A stretch of 6,731 bases of DNA from the NCBI GenBank assembly GCA_009784335.1, contig WRBX01000035.1, forward strand, positions 1 through 6,731, read 5' to 3'. Under the pieces are notes generated by a model. The model saw only the letters and a list, made by a program, of their open reading frames with translations. It was not told the origin of the DNA and ran no database searches. A program made the position numbers and the translations under genes. Below are positions 1 through 5,318 of this stretch, one piece after another. Within the stretch, counting starts at the first letter, position 1; the number at the start of each line of letters is the position of its first letter. This stretch comes from Oscillospiraceae bacterium (GTDB lineage: Bacteria > Bacillota_A > Clostridia > Monoglobales > WRBX01).

Positions 1-505
1 ACACATAAAACTTCCGCAAAGCTCGCTCGCGAATAATCTCGGTCATCTCCCGCAAAGCCAGCGCATTCTTGGCGCAAATCAGCAGCCCCCGCGTGTTCCT
101 ATCAAGCCGATGGCACAGCGCAATTTCAGGATTATCGCAGTGCTTCCGCGCCTTATTCAAAATCGTGTGCACATTCTCGCTCTCATCCTCATGGCACAAA
201 ATCCCCGCCGGTTTATCAATAATCAGCAAATTCTCATCTTCATAAACCACAATCAAATCATCAGTGGTCATCTCCCAAATGCGCTCCCCATCAATCGGCG
301 CAAAAAATTCATCATTAATATAAAGCTCCACCACATCACCGGGCCGGAGCTCATATTTACTATCGGTCACCCGCGCGCCGTTCACCCGCACCTTTTTCTT
401 CCGCAACGCGCGATAAACCTCACTCTCAGGCAAGTTTTTCGCAGCCTTCTGAATAAACTTAATCAGCTTCGTTGCCGTATTCTTATCAATTACAAATTCT
501 TTCAT
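1..505 (-). CDS. RluA-family 23S rRNA/tRNA pseudouridine synthase, N-terminal 168 residues (cut by window edge)
   Basis: This enzyme isomerises specific uridines in RNA to pseudouridine. Only the first 168 residues are in the window. Residues about 13-60 look like an S4 RNA-binding domain (segment ALRKKKVRVNGARV at 33-46). The catalytic domain opens with the typical VVYEDENLLIIDKPAG (86-101). The catalytic motif HRLDRNTRGLL lies at 132-142, with Asp135 as the expected nucleophile. The ATG at 505 is chosen because AAGGA precedes it by five bases and the S4 domain begins directly after it. The gene follows rpiB on the same strand with a 53-bp gap containing a strong hairpin. Family membership (RluA/RluC/RluD branch) is secure. 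The target site cannot be told from sequence, and Bacillota usually carry several paralogues, so no symbol is given. Confidence 0.93.
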   Translation of the reverse strand, partial: MKEFVIDKNTATKLIKFIQKAAKNLPESEVYRALRKKKVRVNGARVTDSKYELRPGDVVELYINDEFFAPIDGERIWEMTTDDLIVVYEDENLLIIDKPAGILCHEDESENVHTILNKARKHCDNPEIALCHRLDRNTRGLLICAKNALALREMTEIIRERALRKFYV

Positions 506-523
506 ATAAATCCTTAAAATAAA

Positions 524-543
524 GATTTCGCCGAAGCGAAATC
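524..543 (-). terminator. 8-bp perfect hairpin with TTCG tetraloop between rpiB and the pseudouridine synthase gene
   Basis: On the minus strand GATTTCGC pairs with GCGAAATC around a TTCG loop, and TTTATTTT follows. C(UUCG)G is an exceptionally stable RNA tetraloop. The layout fits a weak intrinsic terminator or attenuator just upstream of the pseudouridine synthase start. The T-tract is interrupted, and a similar hairpin lies inside tsaE (1664-1683), so it may instead be the interior clamp of a repeat element. Confidence 0.4.
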
Positions 544-551
544 ATCAACAG

Positions 552-607
552 TTATTCACTATTCATTATTAGTCGAATCGAATTCGATTTTTTGAATTCG
601 ATTTTGA
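552..607. repeat. Heptad array plus 14-bp tandem duplication at the rpiB 3' end
   Basis: On the plus strand, 552-572 splits into three 7-mers: TTATTCA, CTATTCA, TTATTAG. Next to it, 580-607 is a 14-bp unit (GAATTCG plus ATTTTTT or ATTTTGA) present twice. The rpiB stop codon (559-561) lies inside the heptads, and the duplicated unit encodes the last residues of RpiB (about 130-141). Confidence 0.7.
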
Positions 608-996
608 TGCCGCCCGCCTTCGAAATCGGTCGCCAAGAACGCATCCACAATCTCAATCGCCAGCCCCGCACCAAGCACCCGCCCGCCAAGGCACAGCACA
701 TTTGCATCATTATGCGCCCTGGCCATCTTGCTAGAGAAAGTATCGCTCACGCACGCAGCGCGAATTCCCTTGAATTTATTCGCCGTCATAGCCATGCCAA
801 TCCCCGTGCCGCACACCAAAATCGCCTTGTCGCCCTCGCCAAGCTTGCCGCAAATCGACCGCGCAATATCGGGGTAATCCACCGGCTCATCGTCCATCAC
901 AGGCGAATCAACAAAGCTCAACTGCAGCTTCAATAAATGCTTAGCAATCACATTTTTCAGCTCATACCCGCCATGGTCGCACCCTAAATAAATCAT
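559..996 (-). CDS. rpiB: Ribose-5-phosphate isomerase B (RpiB/LacAB family)
   Basis: RpiB interconverts ribose-5-phosphate and ribulose-5-phosphate in the cytoplasmic pentose phosphate pathway. The product is 145 residues, normal for the family. Visible motifs are the N-terminal GCDHGGYELK (5-14), the active-site CGTGIGMAMTANK (62-74) with catalytic-type Cys62, the ARAHNDANVL segment (92-101) with His95, and a C-terminal GGRHQNRI (127-134) providing phosphate-binding arginines. The ATG at 996 is preferred over an in-frame upstream start at 1059 because the protein aligns from MIYLGCDHGG and a perfect AGGAGG lies at 1003-1008. Its ATG overlaps the tsaB TGA in an ATGA, suggesting translational coupling. 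The last dozen or so residues are encoded by a 14-bp duplication and a heptad repeat, which also provides the stop. LacA/LacB subunits are the only close alternative, and the active-site Cys favours RpiB. Confidence 0.96.
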   Translation of the reverse strand: MIYLGCDHGGYELKNVIAKHLLKLQLSFVDSPVMDDEPVDYPDIARSICGKLGEGDKAILVCGTGIGMAMTANKFKGIRAACVSDTFSSKMARAHNDANVLCLGGRVLGAGLAIEIVDAFLATDFEGGRHQNRIQKIEFDSTNNE

Positions 997-1610
997 ACCG
1001 AACCTCCTAAATAAACTATGTCCACTCCCCCAAGCATATCCATTGTCACACCCTGCCACTTGCCCCCATGCGGCTCTATAAGCTGATAATCCTGCCCCGC
1101 GAATCTTGCCTTCAACTCCTCCAAATCAATCCGCTGCGGCTCCATAACAGTTGACAGTTGACAGTTTACAGTTGACAGTTTATATGCCGCAGCAAACACC
1201 GCCCCCCGCCGCGCATCAATAATCGGAATAAAGATGCTAACCCCTAACTTCTCACTTCTAACTGCTTTGTGCGACATTAGCATAAAGCTCGAAATTCCTT
1301 TTACTTCCTTCCCCGTCGCCAAAGCCAGCCCCTTCGCCGTCGCCACCCCAATCCTCACCCCGGTATACGACCCGCTCCCCGTGCAACAAGCAAAAACATC
1401 AATATCAGCAAGTTTCAGCTTTGCCTTCGCCATCACACTATCCACAGCAAGCATAACCCGCTCGGAATGCGTGCGCTCATTATCCGAAATCTCGCTCGCC
1501 AAAACCTCTCCGCTCTCATCAAAAATCGCCACATCCAAAATAGAGGTGGAAGTATCAATCCCCAAAATCAGCTGACGGCTGCCAGCTGTCAGCTGTCTAT
1601 CGTTATGCAC
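993..1610 (-). CDS. tsaB: TsaB, tRNA t6A37 threonylcarbamoyltransferase complex dimerisation subunit
   Basis: TsaB is the non-catalytic, ASKHA-fold partner of TsaD in threonylcarbamoylation of A37 of ANN-decoding tRNAs. It shows ILGIDTSTS (15-23), ERTHSERVM (45-53), the family signature TGSGSYTGVRIGVATAKGLA (77-96) and IDARRG (131-136), and it ends in VYLGGSV like other TsaB proteins. At 205 residues it is somewhat short, mainly in the C-terminal half. The assigned start is GTG at 1610, with a poor Shine-Dalgarno (GGGG about ten bases upstream). It overlaps the tsaE end by 22 bp, and residues 4-14 are encoded by a heptad repeat. A TTG at codon 16 is an alternative start but has no visible binding site. 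Two more heptad arrays are translated in frame, as residues about 115-124 and 143-155, both in poorly conserved loops. No frameshift is seen, so the gene appears functional. Confidence 0.93.
   Translation of the reverse strand: MHNDRQLTAGSRQLILGIDTSTSILDVAIFDESGEVLASEISDNERTHSERVMLAVDSVMAKAKLKLADIDVFACCTGSGSYTGVRIGVATAKGLALATGKEVKGISSFMLMSHKAVRSEKLGVSIFIPIIDARRGAVFAAAYKLSTVNCQLSTVMEPQRIDLEELKARFAGQDYQLIEPHGGKWQGVTMDMLGGVDIVYLGGSV
1003..1008 (-). promoter_or_regulatory. Shine-Dalgarno AGGAGG deciding the rpiB start
   Basis: A perfect AGGAGG on the minus strand stands six bases before the ATG at 996. It lies within the last codons of tsaB, which supports coupled translation and rules against the upstream start at 1059. 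Confidence 0.85.
1147..1182. repeat. Intragenic heptad array (ACAGTTK x5) in tsaB
   Basis: Five consecutive 7-mers on the plus strand: ACAGTTG, ACAGTTG, ACAGTTT, ACAGTTG, ACAGTTT. On the minus strand they are read in frame within tsaB and give a peptide in which LSTV recurs after seven residues (144-155). The same word, inverted, occurs in tsaE at 1836-1867. Confidence 0.9.
1237..1264. repeat. Intragenic heptad array (CTAACTT-type x4) in tsaB
   Basis: Four 7-mers on the plus strand: CTAACCC, CTAACTT, CTCACTT, CTAACTG. They encode tsaB residues about 116-124, just before the conserved IDARRG strand. Confidence 0.75.
1571..1598. repeat. Heptad array (GCTGTCA-type x4) at the tsaE/tsaB junction
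   Basis: Four 7-mers on the plus strand: GCTGACG, GCTGCCA, GCTGTCA, GCTGTCT. The array supplies the tsaE stop (TGA, 1591-1589) and the N-terminal residues of TsaB. The word is a one-base variant of the ACAGTTG word ring (TGACAGC against TGACAGT). Confidence 0.75.
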
Positions 1611-2065
1611 CGCGGCTCATCCCCACTTCCCTCAATTTTGATTTTTATTACATTCATATCGTCAATTTTCGCTTGCGAAAATTCACAATCGTTATTCGTT
1701 ATTCGTTTTTCGTTTTTCGTTAAATCCGGCACATTCTCCGCCCATTCAATCAAGCAAACACCCTGCTCCAAATACTCATCAAACCCGCCATTAACCCATT
1801 CTTTTGGACTTAATCTATAAGCATCAAAGTGAAATACTGTTAACTGTCGACTGTCAACTGTCGACTGATACTCATTCACGATGGCAAATGTCGGGCTATG
1901 AATCTCACTCTCGCGCACCCCAAGCGCCGCGCAAATCCCCCGCACCAGCACCGTTTTCCCCGCACCCAGCCCACCATATAACAAAAAAACCTTCGCCCTA
2001 TCCGCCAAGCTCTTGCCTATCTCAAAAGTCTCTTTTTCGCTATTGCTAACAAATCTCTTATCCAA
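1589..2065 (-). CDS. tsaE: TsaE, tRNA t6A37 synthesis ATPase
   Basis: TsaE is the P-loop ATPase that drives the TsaB-TsaD cycle in t6A synthesis. The 158-residue product (family about 150) has Walker A GGLGAGKT (31-38), the SPTF switch (57-60), HFDAYRL (79-85) and LIEWAE (105-110). The reading frame stays open upstream to about 2269, but conserved TsaE sequence begins at about residue 5 of this model (RFVSNSEKET, 4-13). I therefore chose TTG at 2065, which has GGAGGGG eight bases before it. Two repeats are translated in frame. A heptad array gives residues about 67-77 in the loop between NEY and HFD. A hairpin plus CGTTATT heptads gives residues about 117-133, an insertion after the LIEWAEN segment. 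The stop lies within another array and overlaps tsaB by 22 bp. Family assignment is strong, and the start is likely but non-ATG. Confidence 0.92.
   Translation of the reverse strand: MDKRFVSNSEKETFEIGKSLADRAKVFLLYGGLGAGKTVLVRGICAALGVRESEIHSPTFAIVNEYQSTVDSRQLTVFHFDAYRLSPKEWVNGGFDEYLEQGVCLIEWAENVPDLTKNEKRITNNDCEFSQAKIDDMNVIKIKIEGSGDEPRCITIDS
1664..1683. repeat. 9-bp perfect palindromic hairpin inside tsaE
   Basis: AATTTTCGC and GCGAAAATT flank a two-base TT centre. It resembles the hairpin at 524-543, and in both cases GCGAAA is followed by 9-10 bases and then GTTATTC heptads. It appears to be the clamp part of a repeat module inserted in frame in tsaE. Confidence 0.75.
1690..1724. repeat. Intragenic heptad array (CGTTATT/CGTTTTT x4-5) in tsaE
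   Basis: Plus-strand 7-mers: CGTTATT, CGTTATT, CGTTTTT, CGTTTTT, CGTTAAA. Read on the minus strand they encode a polar stretch (TKNEKRITNND, residues 116-126) that I do not recall from other TsaE proteins. Confidence 0.85.
1836..1867. repeat. Intragenic heptad array (ACTGTCR x4.5) in tsaE, inverted copy of the tsaB word
   Basis: Plus-strand 7-mers: ACTGTTA, ACTGTCG, ACTGTCA, ACTGTCG, then ACTG. The reverse complement is a rotation of ACAGTTG, the word found in tsaB at 1147-1182. It is translated as part of the variable loop before HFDAYRL of TsaE. Confidence 0.88.
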
Positions 2066-2073
2066 AAACCGAA

Positions 2074-2080
2074 CCCCTCC
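2074..2080 (-). promoter_or_regulatory. Shine-Dalgarno GGAGGGG deciding the TTG start of tsaE
   Basis: GGAGGGG on the minus strand is eight bases before TTG at 2065. It appears to be the terminal part of a repeat-like element (2074-2129), so the tsaE translation signal may be repeat-borne. Confidence 0.65.
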
Positions 2081-2129
2081 GTCAGCCTTGCGGCTGCCAC
2101 CTCCCCTTAACAGGGGAGGCCTTGTGGCA
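2081..2129. repeat. Hairpin-forming repeat-like element upstream of tsaE
   Basis: CCTCCCCT (2100-2107) and AGGGGAGG (2112-2119) form an 8-bp stem with a TAAC loop. Outside it TGCCAC (2095-2100) can pair with GTGGCA (2124-2129), one base being shared between the two alternatives. A small CAGCC/GGCTG palindrome (2083-2096) adjoins. I recall similar segments dispersed in Clostridia genomes, but that is memory rather than a search. The remaining bases to 2271 are AT-rich with one small palindrome (2202-2218) and show no gene. Confidence 0.6.
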
Positions 2130-2239
2130 AAGCACTCACACCGAAAATGTTCGCGCTGAGCGACTGAAATAATCAAATTGGAATCGTTTTCGTGTGAATG
2201 ACAAAATCTATGATTTTGGCAGAGGCGAAAACAGTGGGG

Positions 2240-2267
2240 GTTCAAGGGGGCGATGGCCCCTTGGAAC
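2240..2267 (-). terminator. Possible transcription terminator hairpin after the PotD-like gene
   Basis: Five bases past the PotD-like stop, GTTC plus AAGGGG (2240-2249) pairs with CCCCTT plus GAAC (2257-2267) with one bulged base. On the minus strand only a short, late T-run follows, so an intrinsic terminator is plausible but weak. The structure could also be part of the neighbouring repeat. Confidence 0.35.
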
Positions 2268-2271
2268 AAAA

Positions 2272-3312
2272 CTATTTTACCCAGATATTCGCCTTAATCA
2301 CTCTCCACATTGTTTCGTATCGCCCGCTGCCCTGAGTATCATATCTCCAAAAAATGCACTTTTGCAGCTCCGAACGCTCGGGATACATCACATAACTATT
2401 CTTCGCTTCATCAGGCAATTTCGAGCGCACCCCATCAAGCACACTGGTCATGCCGCTGGCCATCGAATTCTGGGCCGCCACATCGGTTTCGCACATATAA
2501 TCAATAAAATTCATCGCCATATCGGGATTTTTCGCATCCCGCGGAATGCTCATAGAAATAATCCACCGCGCACTGCCCTCGGGCGGAATTATGTATTTGA
2601 GGCTTGCATTGCCTGTCTGCCGCGCCTTACGCATCGCAAGCTCCGCCCTGTTCGATGTCGCCGCCGCCAAAGTGGCCCGCCCCCAAGCCATGTTTTCTGC
2701 AACATTCAGTGCCTGATAACTCTGCACAACATCCCACTGCGCCTTGAGCTCATCCGCCGCATCCTTAATCTGCACCTCGCCGGTGGAATTCACATCAAAC
2801 CCGCGCACCCGAAAAGCAATCGCCAGCGCCTCAATCATCACCGGTGTCATAATAATCTCATCGCGATATTGATTATCCCAAAGCGCTTTCCAGCTATCAA
2901 TCTTAGTATGCACTTTGTTCTCATCGTATAAAACCCCCAAAGTTCCGGTCATATACGGAATATTATATTTCACCGACGGCAAATATTCACTCTGAATATT
3001 TTTGTAATTTTTCATTGAATAAAAATCAATCTCGGTAAACGCGCCCTCGGTCCGCAGCCGCTGCGTGTAGTAATTAGTGGCAAAAACCACATCATATTTA
3101 CCGGGATGCTCGATGAGGATTTGATACATCTCCTCAGGGGTCTCATAAGTGTTATAGACCACCCTCACACCATGCCCCTTCTCAAAATCAAGCAACACAT
3201 CGCCCGAAATCGCATCGCTTTGATTGAGTACCCAAAGCTCCGCCGGCTCACTCTTACCACACCCGGCAAGAATCAATGTGGAAAATAAAACGATAAATAG
3301 TAACTTTTTCAT
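2272..3312 (-). CDS. PotD-like extracellular solute-binding lipoprotein (ABC transporter), substrate unknown
   Basis: A membrane-anchored binding protein of the PotD/PotF (spermidine/putrescine) family. Residues 1-17 form a signal peptide and LAGC (15-18) is a lipobox with Cys18 as the lipid anchor. The mature part follows the family from end to end: FEKGHGVRVVYNTYETPEEMY (43-63), YDVVFATNYY (73-82), YNIPYMTGTLGV (116-127), LWDNQYRDEIIMT (144-156), YIIPPEG (240-246) and IPRDAKNPDMAMNFIDYM (256-273). Its 346 residues match E. coli PotD (348). Several positions that bind polyamine in E. coli PotD appear changed here, so a different ligand is possible. The ATG at 3312 has AAGGA seven to eight bases upstream. 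No permease or ATPase gene is beside it: dnaI lies upstream and tsaE downstream, so it looks like an orphan within this window. Confidence 0.85.
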   Translation of the reverse strand: MKKLLFIVLFSTLILAGCGKSEPAELWVLNQSDAISGDVLLDFEKGHGVRVVYNTYETPEEMYQILIEHPGKYDVVFATNYYTQRLRTEGAFTEIDFYSMKNYKNIQSEYLPSVKYNIPYMTGTLGVLYDENKVHTKIDSWKALWDNQYRDEIIMTPVMIEALAIAFRVRGFDVNSTGEVQIKDAADELKAQWDVVQSYQALNVAENMAWGRATLAAATSNRAELAMRKARQTGNASLKYIIPPEGSARWIISMSIPRDAKNPDMAMNFIDYMCETDVAAQNSMASGMTSVLDGVRSKLPDEAKNSYVMYPERSELQKCIFWRYDTQGSGRYETMWRVIKANIWVK

Positions 3313-3329
3313 AAATGTATCCTTTTTTG

Positions 3330-3493
3330 CGCTCCCGCTTGGGACACGGATGCGCTACGCGCATACACGGGTCGCCTACGGCGATAACGGATTAACACGG
3401 ATTTGTTTTCAACGCATTCGCCTTAAAAACGCTCAAAACCTAATCTGTGGGCATCCGTCAAAATCCGTGTCATCCGTGTATAAAGCGGTAGCG
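3330..3493. mobile_element. Non-coding structured element with imperfect terminal inverted repeats between dnaI and the PotD-like gene
   Basis: The ends 3330-3352 and 3471-3493 are inverted repeats matching at 19 of 23 positions (CGCT.CCGCTT...ACACGGATG). T-rich and A-rich tracts extend the symmetry outwards. Inside are two perfect palindromes with the same TAC centre, ATGCGC-TAC-GCGCAT (3350-3364) and TCGCC-TAC-GGCGA (3372-3384), and many ACGGAT/ATCCGT words. There is no credible open reading frame. It fills almost the whole 189-bp gap. It looks like a MITE- or REP-like element, with no target-site duplication that I can identify. Confidence 0.6.
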
Positions 3494-3501
3494 TTAAAAA
3501 A

Positions 3502-4449
3502 CTATCCCCTTAGCTTTAGCTCTCTTATATCATCCCCCAAAAGCTCCCACACTTGAAAATTCCCGCGAATGCGCGAATAAATCCTATCGGAATAAATGCC
3601 TGCAATATCATGCTGCGCCAAATTTGTGCTAATCACCATGCTTTTTCTATCACGCAGCCGCGAATTTAGAATATCAAAAAACATACTCTCGGTGAAACTA
3701 TTTCGAAATTCAGTGCCTAAATCATCAATAATCAAGAGATCCGCCTCGTATAGCAGGCTCACCTTATCGCTTAAATCGCGCACTTTATCCTTGTTGAAGT
3801 ATTGCTCATTGAGCATCAAGAAAAGCCGCGTGGCAGAATAATAGCAAACAGTTTTGCCCGCGCTCGCCCACTTATTTGCGATGCACTCGGAAAGAAAAGT
3901 CTTCCCCACGCCAACCGCACCAAATATCAACGCATTTCCGCTCTCGAATTTTTTGGCCGCATTCAAAATAAGCTCGGCAATTTGCCTCTTAGTCTTGCCC
4001 CGCTTGCCTACATCGCTGGGATAATAATCAAGACTAAAATCATCAAAACTCTGCCAAAAATCACTGGAAGCATCAGCGCGCTTCACCGCAGCCCTGCGCA
4101 CAATATCCATCTTGCACCCGCAAATTTTATATCCGCTAACTCCGGTATCTCGGCACAACGGGCAATAATATTGCACTTCAAAATCCAAATCACTAAGCTT
4201 GTTTGTGCGCAAAATAGCCTTGCGCTCGCTGATTAGCTTGTCAATCTCCGCCTCATGCTTGGCCGTGCCCTTGAATTTCTTCTTCATAATCGCAAGCCGC
4301 AAATCCAAAATCTTGCCATCAATCGCCTTCAAACCAAGCACTCGGGCATAAATCTCTTGCTTGCGCTCAGCCAATTGCCGCGCATTCTCCGCCCGCCGCT
4401 TTTCCAGCTCAACATCTGCAAGTTCATATAATTCTCTAGAATACTCCAC
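3502..4449 (-). CDS. dnaI: DnaC/DnaI-type replicative helicase loader (AAA+ ATPase)
   Basis: Loads the replicative helicase DnaB/DnaC onto DNA at origins and restarted forks. The 315-residue product has an N-terminal charged, probably coiled-coil region (about 10-85). A likely zinc-binding Cys cluster follows (CPLC at 96-99, CGC at 110-112). The AAA+ core has Walker A GAVGVGKT (177-184), Walker B LLIIDD (238-243), sensor I VISTN (272-276) and an Arg-rich DRIYSRIRG (288-296). The GTG at 4449 is chosen because a perfect AGGAGG (4458-4463) stands eight bases before it. An in-frame ATG at 4506 lies within a heptad repeat and has no binding site. Upstream on the same strand is a DnaD-domain gene, its usual partner in Clostridia. 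The name could equally be dnaC, as databases use both for this family. Confidence 0.92.
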   Translation of the reverse strand: MEYSRELYELADVELEKRRAENARQLAERKQEIYARVLGLKAIDGKILDLRLAIMKKKFKGTAKHEAEIDKLISERKAILRTNKLSDLDFEVQYYCPLCRDTGVSGYKICGCKMDIVRRAAVKRADASSDFWQSFDDFSLDYYPSDVGKRGKTKRQIAELILNAAKKFESGNALIFGAVGVGKTFLSECIANKWASAGKTVCYYSATRLFLMLNEQYFNKDKVRDLSDKVSLLYEADLLIIDDLGTEFRNSFTESMFFDILNSRLRDRKSMVISTNLAQHDIAGIYSDRIYSRIRGNFQVWELLGDDIRELKLRG

Positions 4450-4457
4450 AATTAAAA

Positions 4458-4463
4458 CCTCCT
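4458..4463 (-). promoter_or_regulatory. Shine-Dalgarno AGGAGG deciding the GTG start of dnaI
   Basis: A perfect AGGAGG on the minus strand stands eight bases before GTG at 4449 and downstream of the heptad element. It rejects the repeat-encoded upstream ATG. Confidence 0.85.
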
Positions 4464-4480
4464 GAATCCAAAATGCATTA

Positions 4481-4554
4481 AGCATATAGCATCTAGTATT
4501 TAGCATTTAAGTTGCAATGGGAAACCAAATGCTAAATGCTAAAAACTAAATGCT
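4481..4554. repeat. Heptad inverted-repeat element, copy 1 (between dnaD and dnaI)
   Basis: Left arm 4481-4508 consists of the heptads AGCATAT, AGCATCT, AGTATTT, AGCATTT. Right arm 4527-4554 consists of AAATGCT, AAATGCT, AAAAACT, AAATGCT. The arms are inverted with 23 of 28 positions paired, around an 18-bp centre. The dnaD stop TAG (4555-4553) falls at its edge. A near-identical copy in the same orientation is at 5244-5318. Confidence 0.9.
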
Positions 4555-5230
4555 ACATCGAAGCTTGCTTCTCAAGCTCATTCATCCAGTAATCCTCTAA
4601 ATCATCAACATTTGCCTTTGCCCTCGGCTCAAAATTCGTTACCTTGCTCTTAGCTGCCGTCGGTTTAGCCGCAGTGCGCTCCTTCTTAAGGTCAGTCCCT
4701 TTTTTACTATTAGCAATATACCGCTCGGCTTTCTCAACGGTATCAATCTTCTTGTCCGCCCAATCTATCGCCATTTTCTCAATATAATTCATTGATTTCT
4801 TGCCCCTGTCACGATGCGCAAATTGAATAAGTAGCAGCACCACCTGCCTCGGCAAGGCAATCTTTTCATGAATGTATCGAAGCGTTTCCATATCACGGCT
4901 GGATAAATCCCCAATCTCGCGCGAAACCGATTTTGCTAAGCTCGCAAACCTCTTATCAACCGTCGCCGATTTTATAGCCTCAGTATCAACTAAGCTCAAA
5001 GTGACATCCTCGCCATCAATCGAAGCCAACCCCTTCGACACCCAAAAAAGCCAGGCAGAATGCACATCGCTGGGAATCAAATTCATATGGCTTGCGATTT
5101 GACTCATTTTAGGCACTCTCTTACCATCACTGGCAAACCTAAGCGCATACAAATAAATACTGCAAAATGTAAGATTTATCTTGCCAAAATGCTGGTCAAT
5201 AAATTGATAAAATGACTTTTCAAGATTCAT
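4553..5230 (-). CDS. DnaD-domain replication initiation/primosome protein
   Basis: DnaD/DnaB-type proteins remodel DNA and help recruit helicase and loader during initiation and restart of replication. This 225-residue product has an N-terminal region (about 20-80) resembling the winged-helix DDBH1 domain. A DnaD-like (DDBH2) domain follows at about 105-172, carrying the hallmark YIEKMAIDW (149-157) and IDTVEKAERYI (162-172). A Lys/Ala-rich linker (about 177-196) and a C-terminal acidic tail with DDLEDYW (209-215) complete it. The ATG at 5230 has AAGGA six bases upstream. It sits between remB and dnaI on the same strand and is flanked on both sides by near-identical heptad hairpin elements, one of which supplies its TAG stop. 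Family assignment is good. Whether it is closer to B. subtilis DnaD or DnaB cannot be settled here. Confidence 0.87.
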   Translation of the reverse strand: MNLEKSFYQFIDQHFGKINLTFCSIYLYALRFASDGKRVPKMSQIASHMNLIPSDVHSAWLFWVSKGLASIDGEDVTLSLVDTEAIKSATVDKRFASLAKSVSREIGDLSSRDMETLRYIHEKIALPRQVVLLLIQFAHRDRGKKSMNYIEKMAIDWADKKIDTVEKAERYIANSKKGTDLKKERTAAKPTAAKSKVTNFEPRAKANVDDLEDYWMNELEKQASM

Positions 5231-5243
5231 CTTTTATCCTTCA

Positions 5244-5318
5244 AGCATTTAGCATCTAGTATTTAGCATTTGATTTCCTATGTGATACCTAAATGCTATA
5301 TGCTAAAAACTAAATGCT
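5244..5318. repeat. Heptad inverted-repeat element, copy 2 (between remB and dnaD)
   Basis: Left arm 5244-5271 consists of the heptads AGCATTT, AGCATCT, AGTATTT, AGCATTT. Right arm 5291-5318 consists of AAATGCT, ATATGCT, AAAAACT, AAATGCT. The arms are inverted with 23 of 28 positions paired, around a 19-bp centre that shares ATG.GA.ACC with copy 1. The remB stop TAG (5319-5317) lies inside the right arm. Confidence 0.9.

Noticed and set aside
110..517. 135-codon open frame on the plus strand opposite the pseudouridine synthase gene
   Set aside because: It mirrors a well-supported minus-strand gene with an S4 domain and the HRLD motif. The plus-strand translation has no recognisable family and no ribosome binding site.
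997..1059. N-terminal extension of RpiB from 1059
   Set aside because: It lies in the tsaB coding region in another frame. The AGGAGG at 1003-1008 and the RpiB family N-terminus both point to ATG 996.
1147..1182. Possible CRISPR or CRISPR-like array
   Set aside because: The units are 7 bp, contiguous and without spacers, and there are no cas genes in the window.
1147..1182. TTGACA hexamers inside the ACAGTTG array as internal promoters
   Set aside because: They arise from the repeat word itself, and I see no convincing -10 box placed upstream of a gene start.
2066..2269. N-terminal extension of TsaE from TTG 2269
   Set aside because: The sequence is repeat-like and hairpin-rich with no TsaE homology, and conserved TsaE sequence begins a few residues after the TTG at 2065.
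2194..2931. 245-codon open frame on the plus strand opposite the PotD-like gene
   Set aside because: His/Arg/Pro-rich translation typical of an antisense shadow; it overlaps a convincing lipoprotein gene and has no domain or binding site.
4450..4506. N-terminal extension of the helicase loader from ATG 4506
   Set aside because: The extra residues are encoded by the heptad repeat arm and its flank, and there is no Shine-Dalgarno. GTG at 4449 has a perfect AGGAGG.
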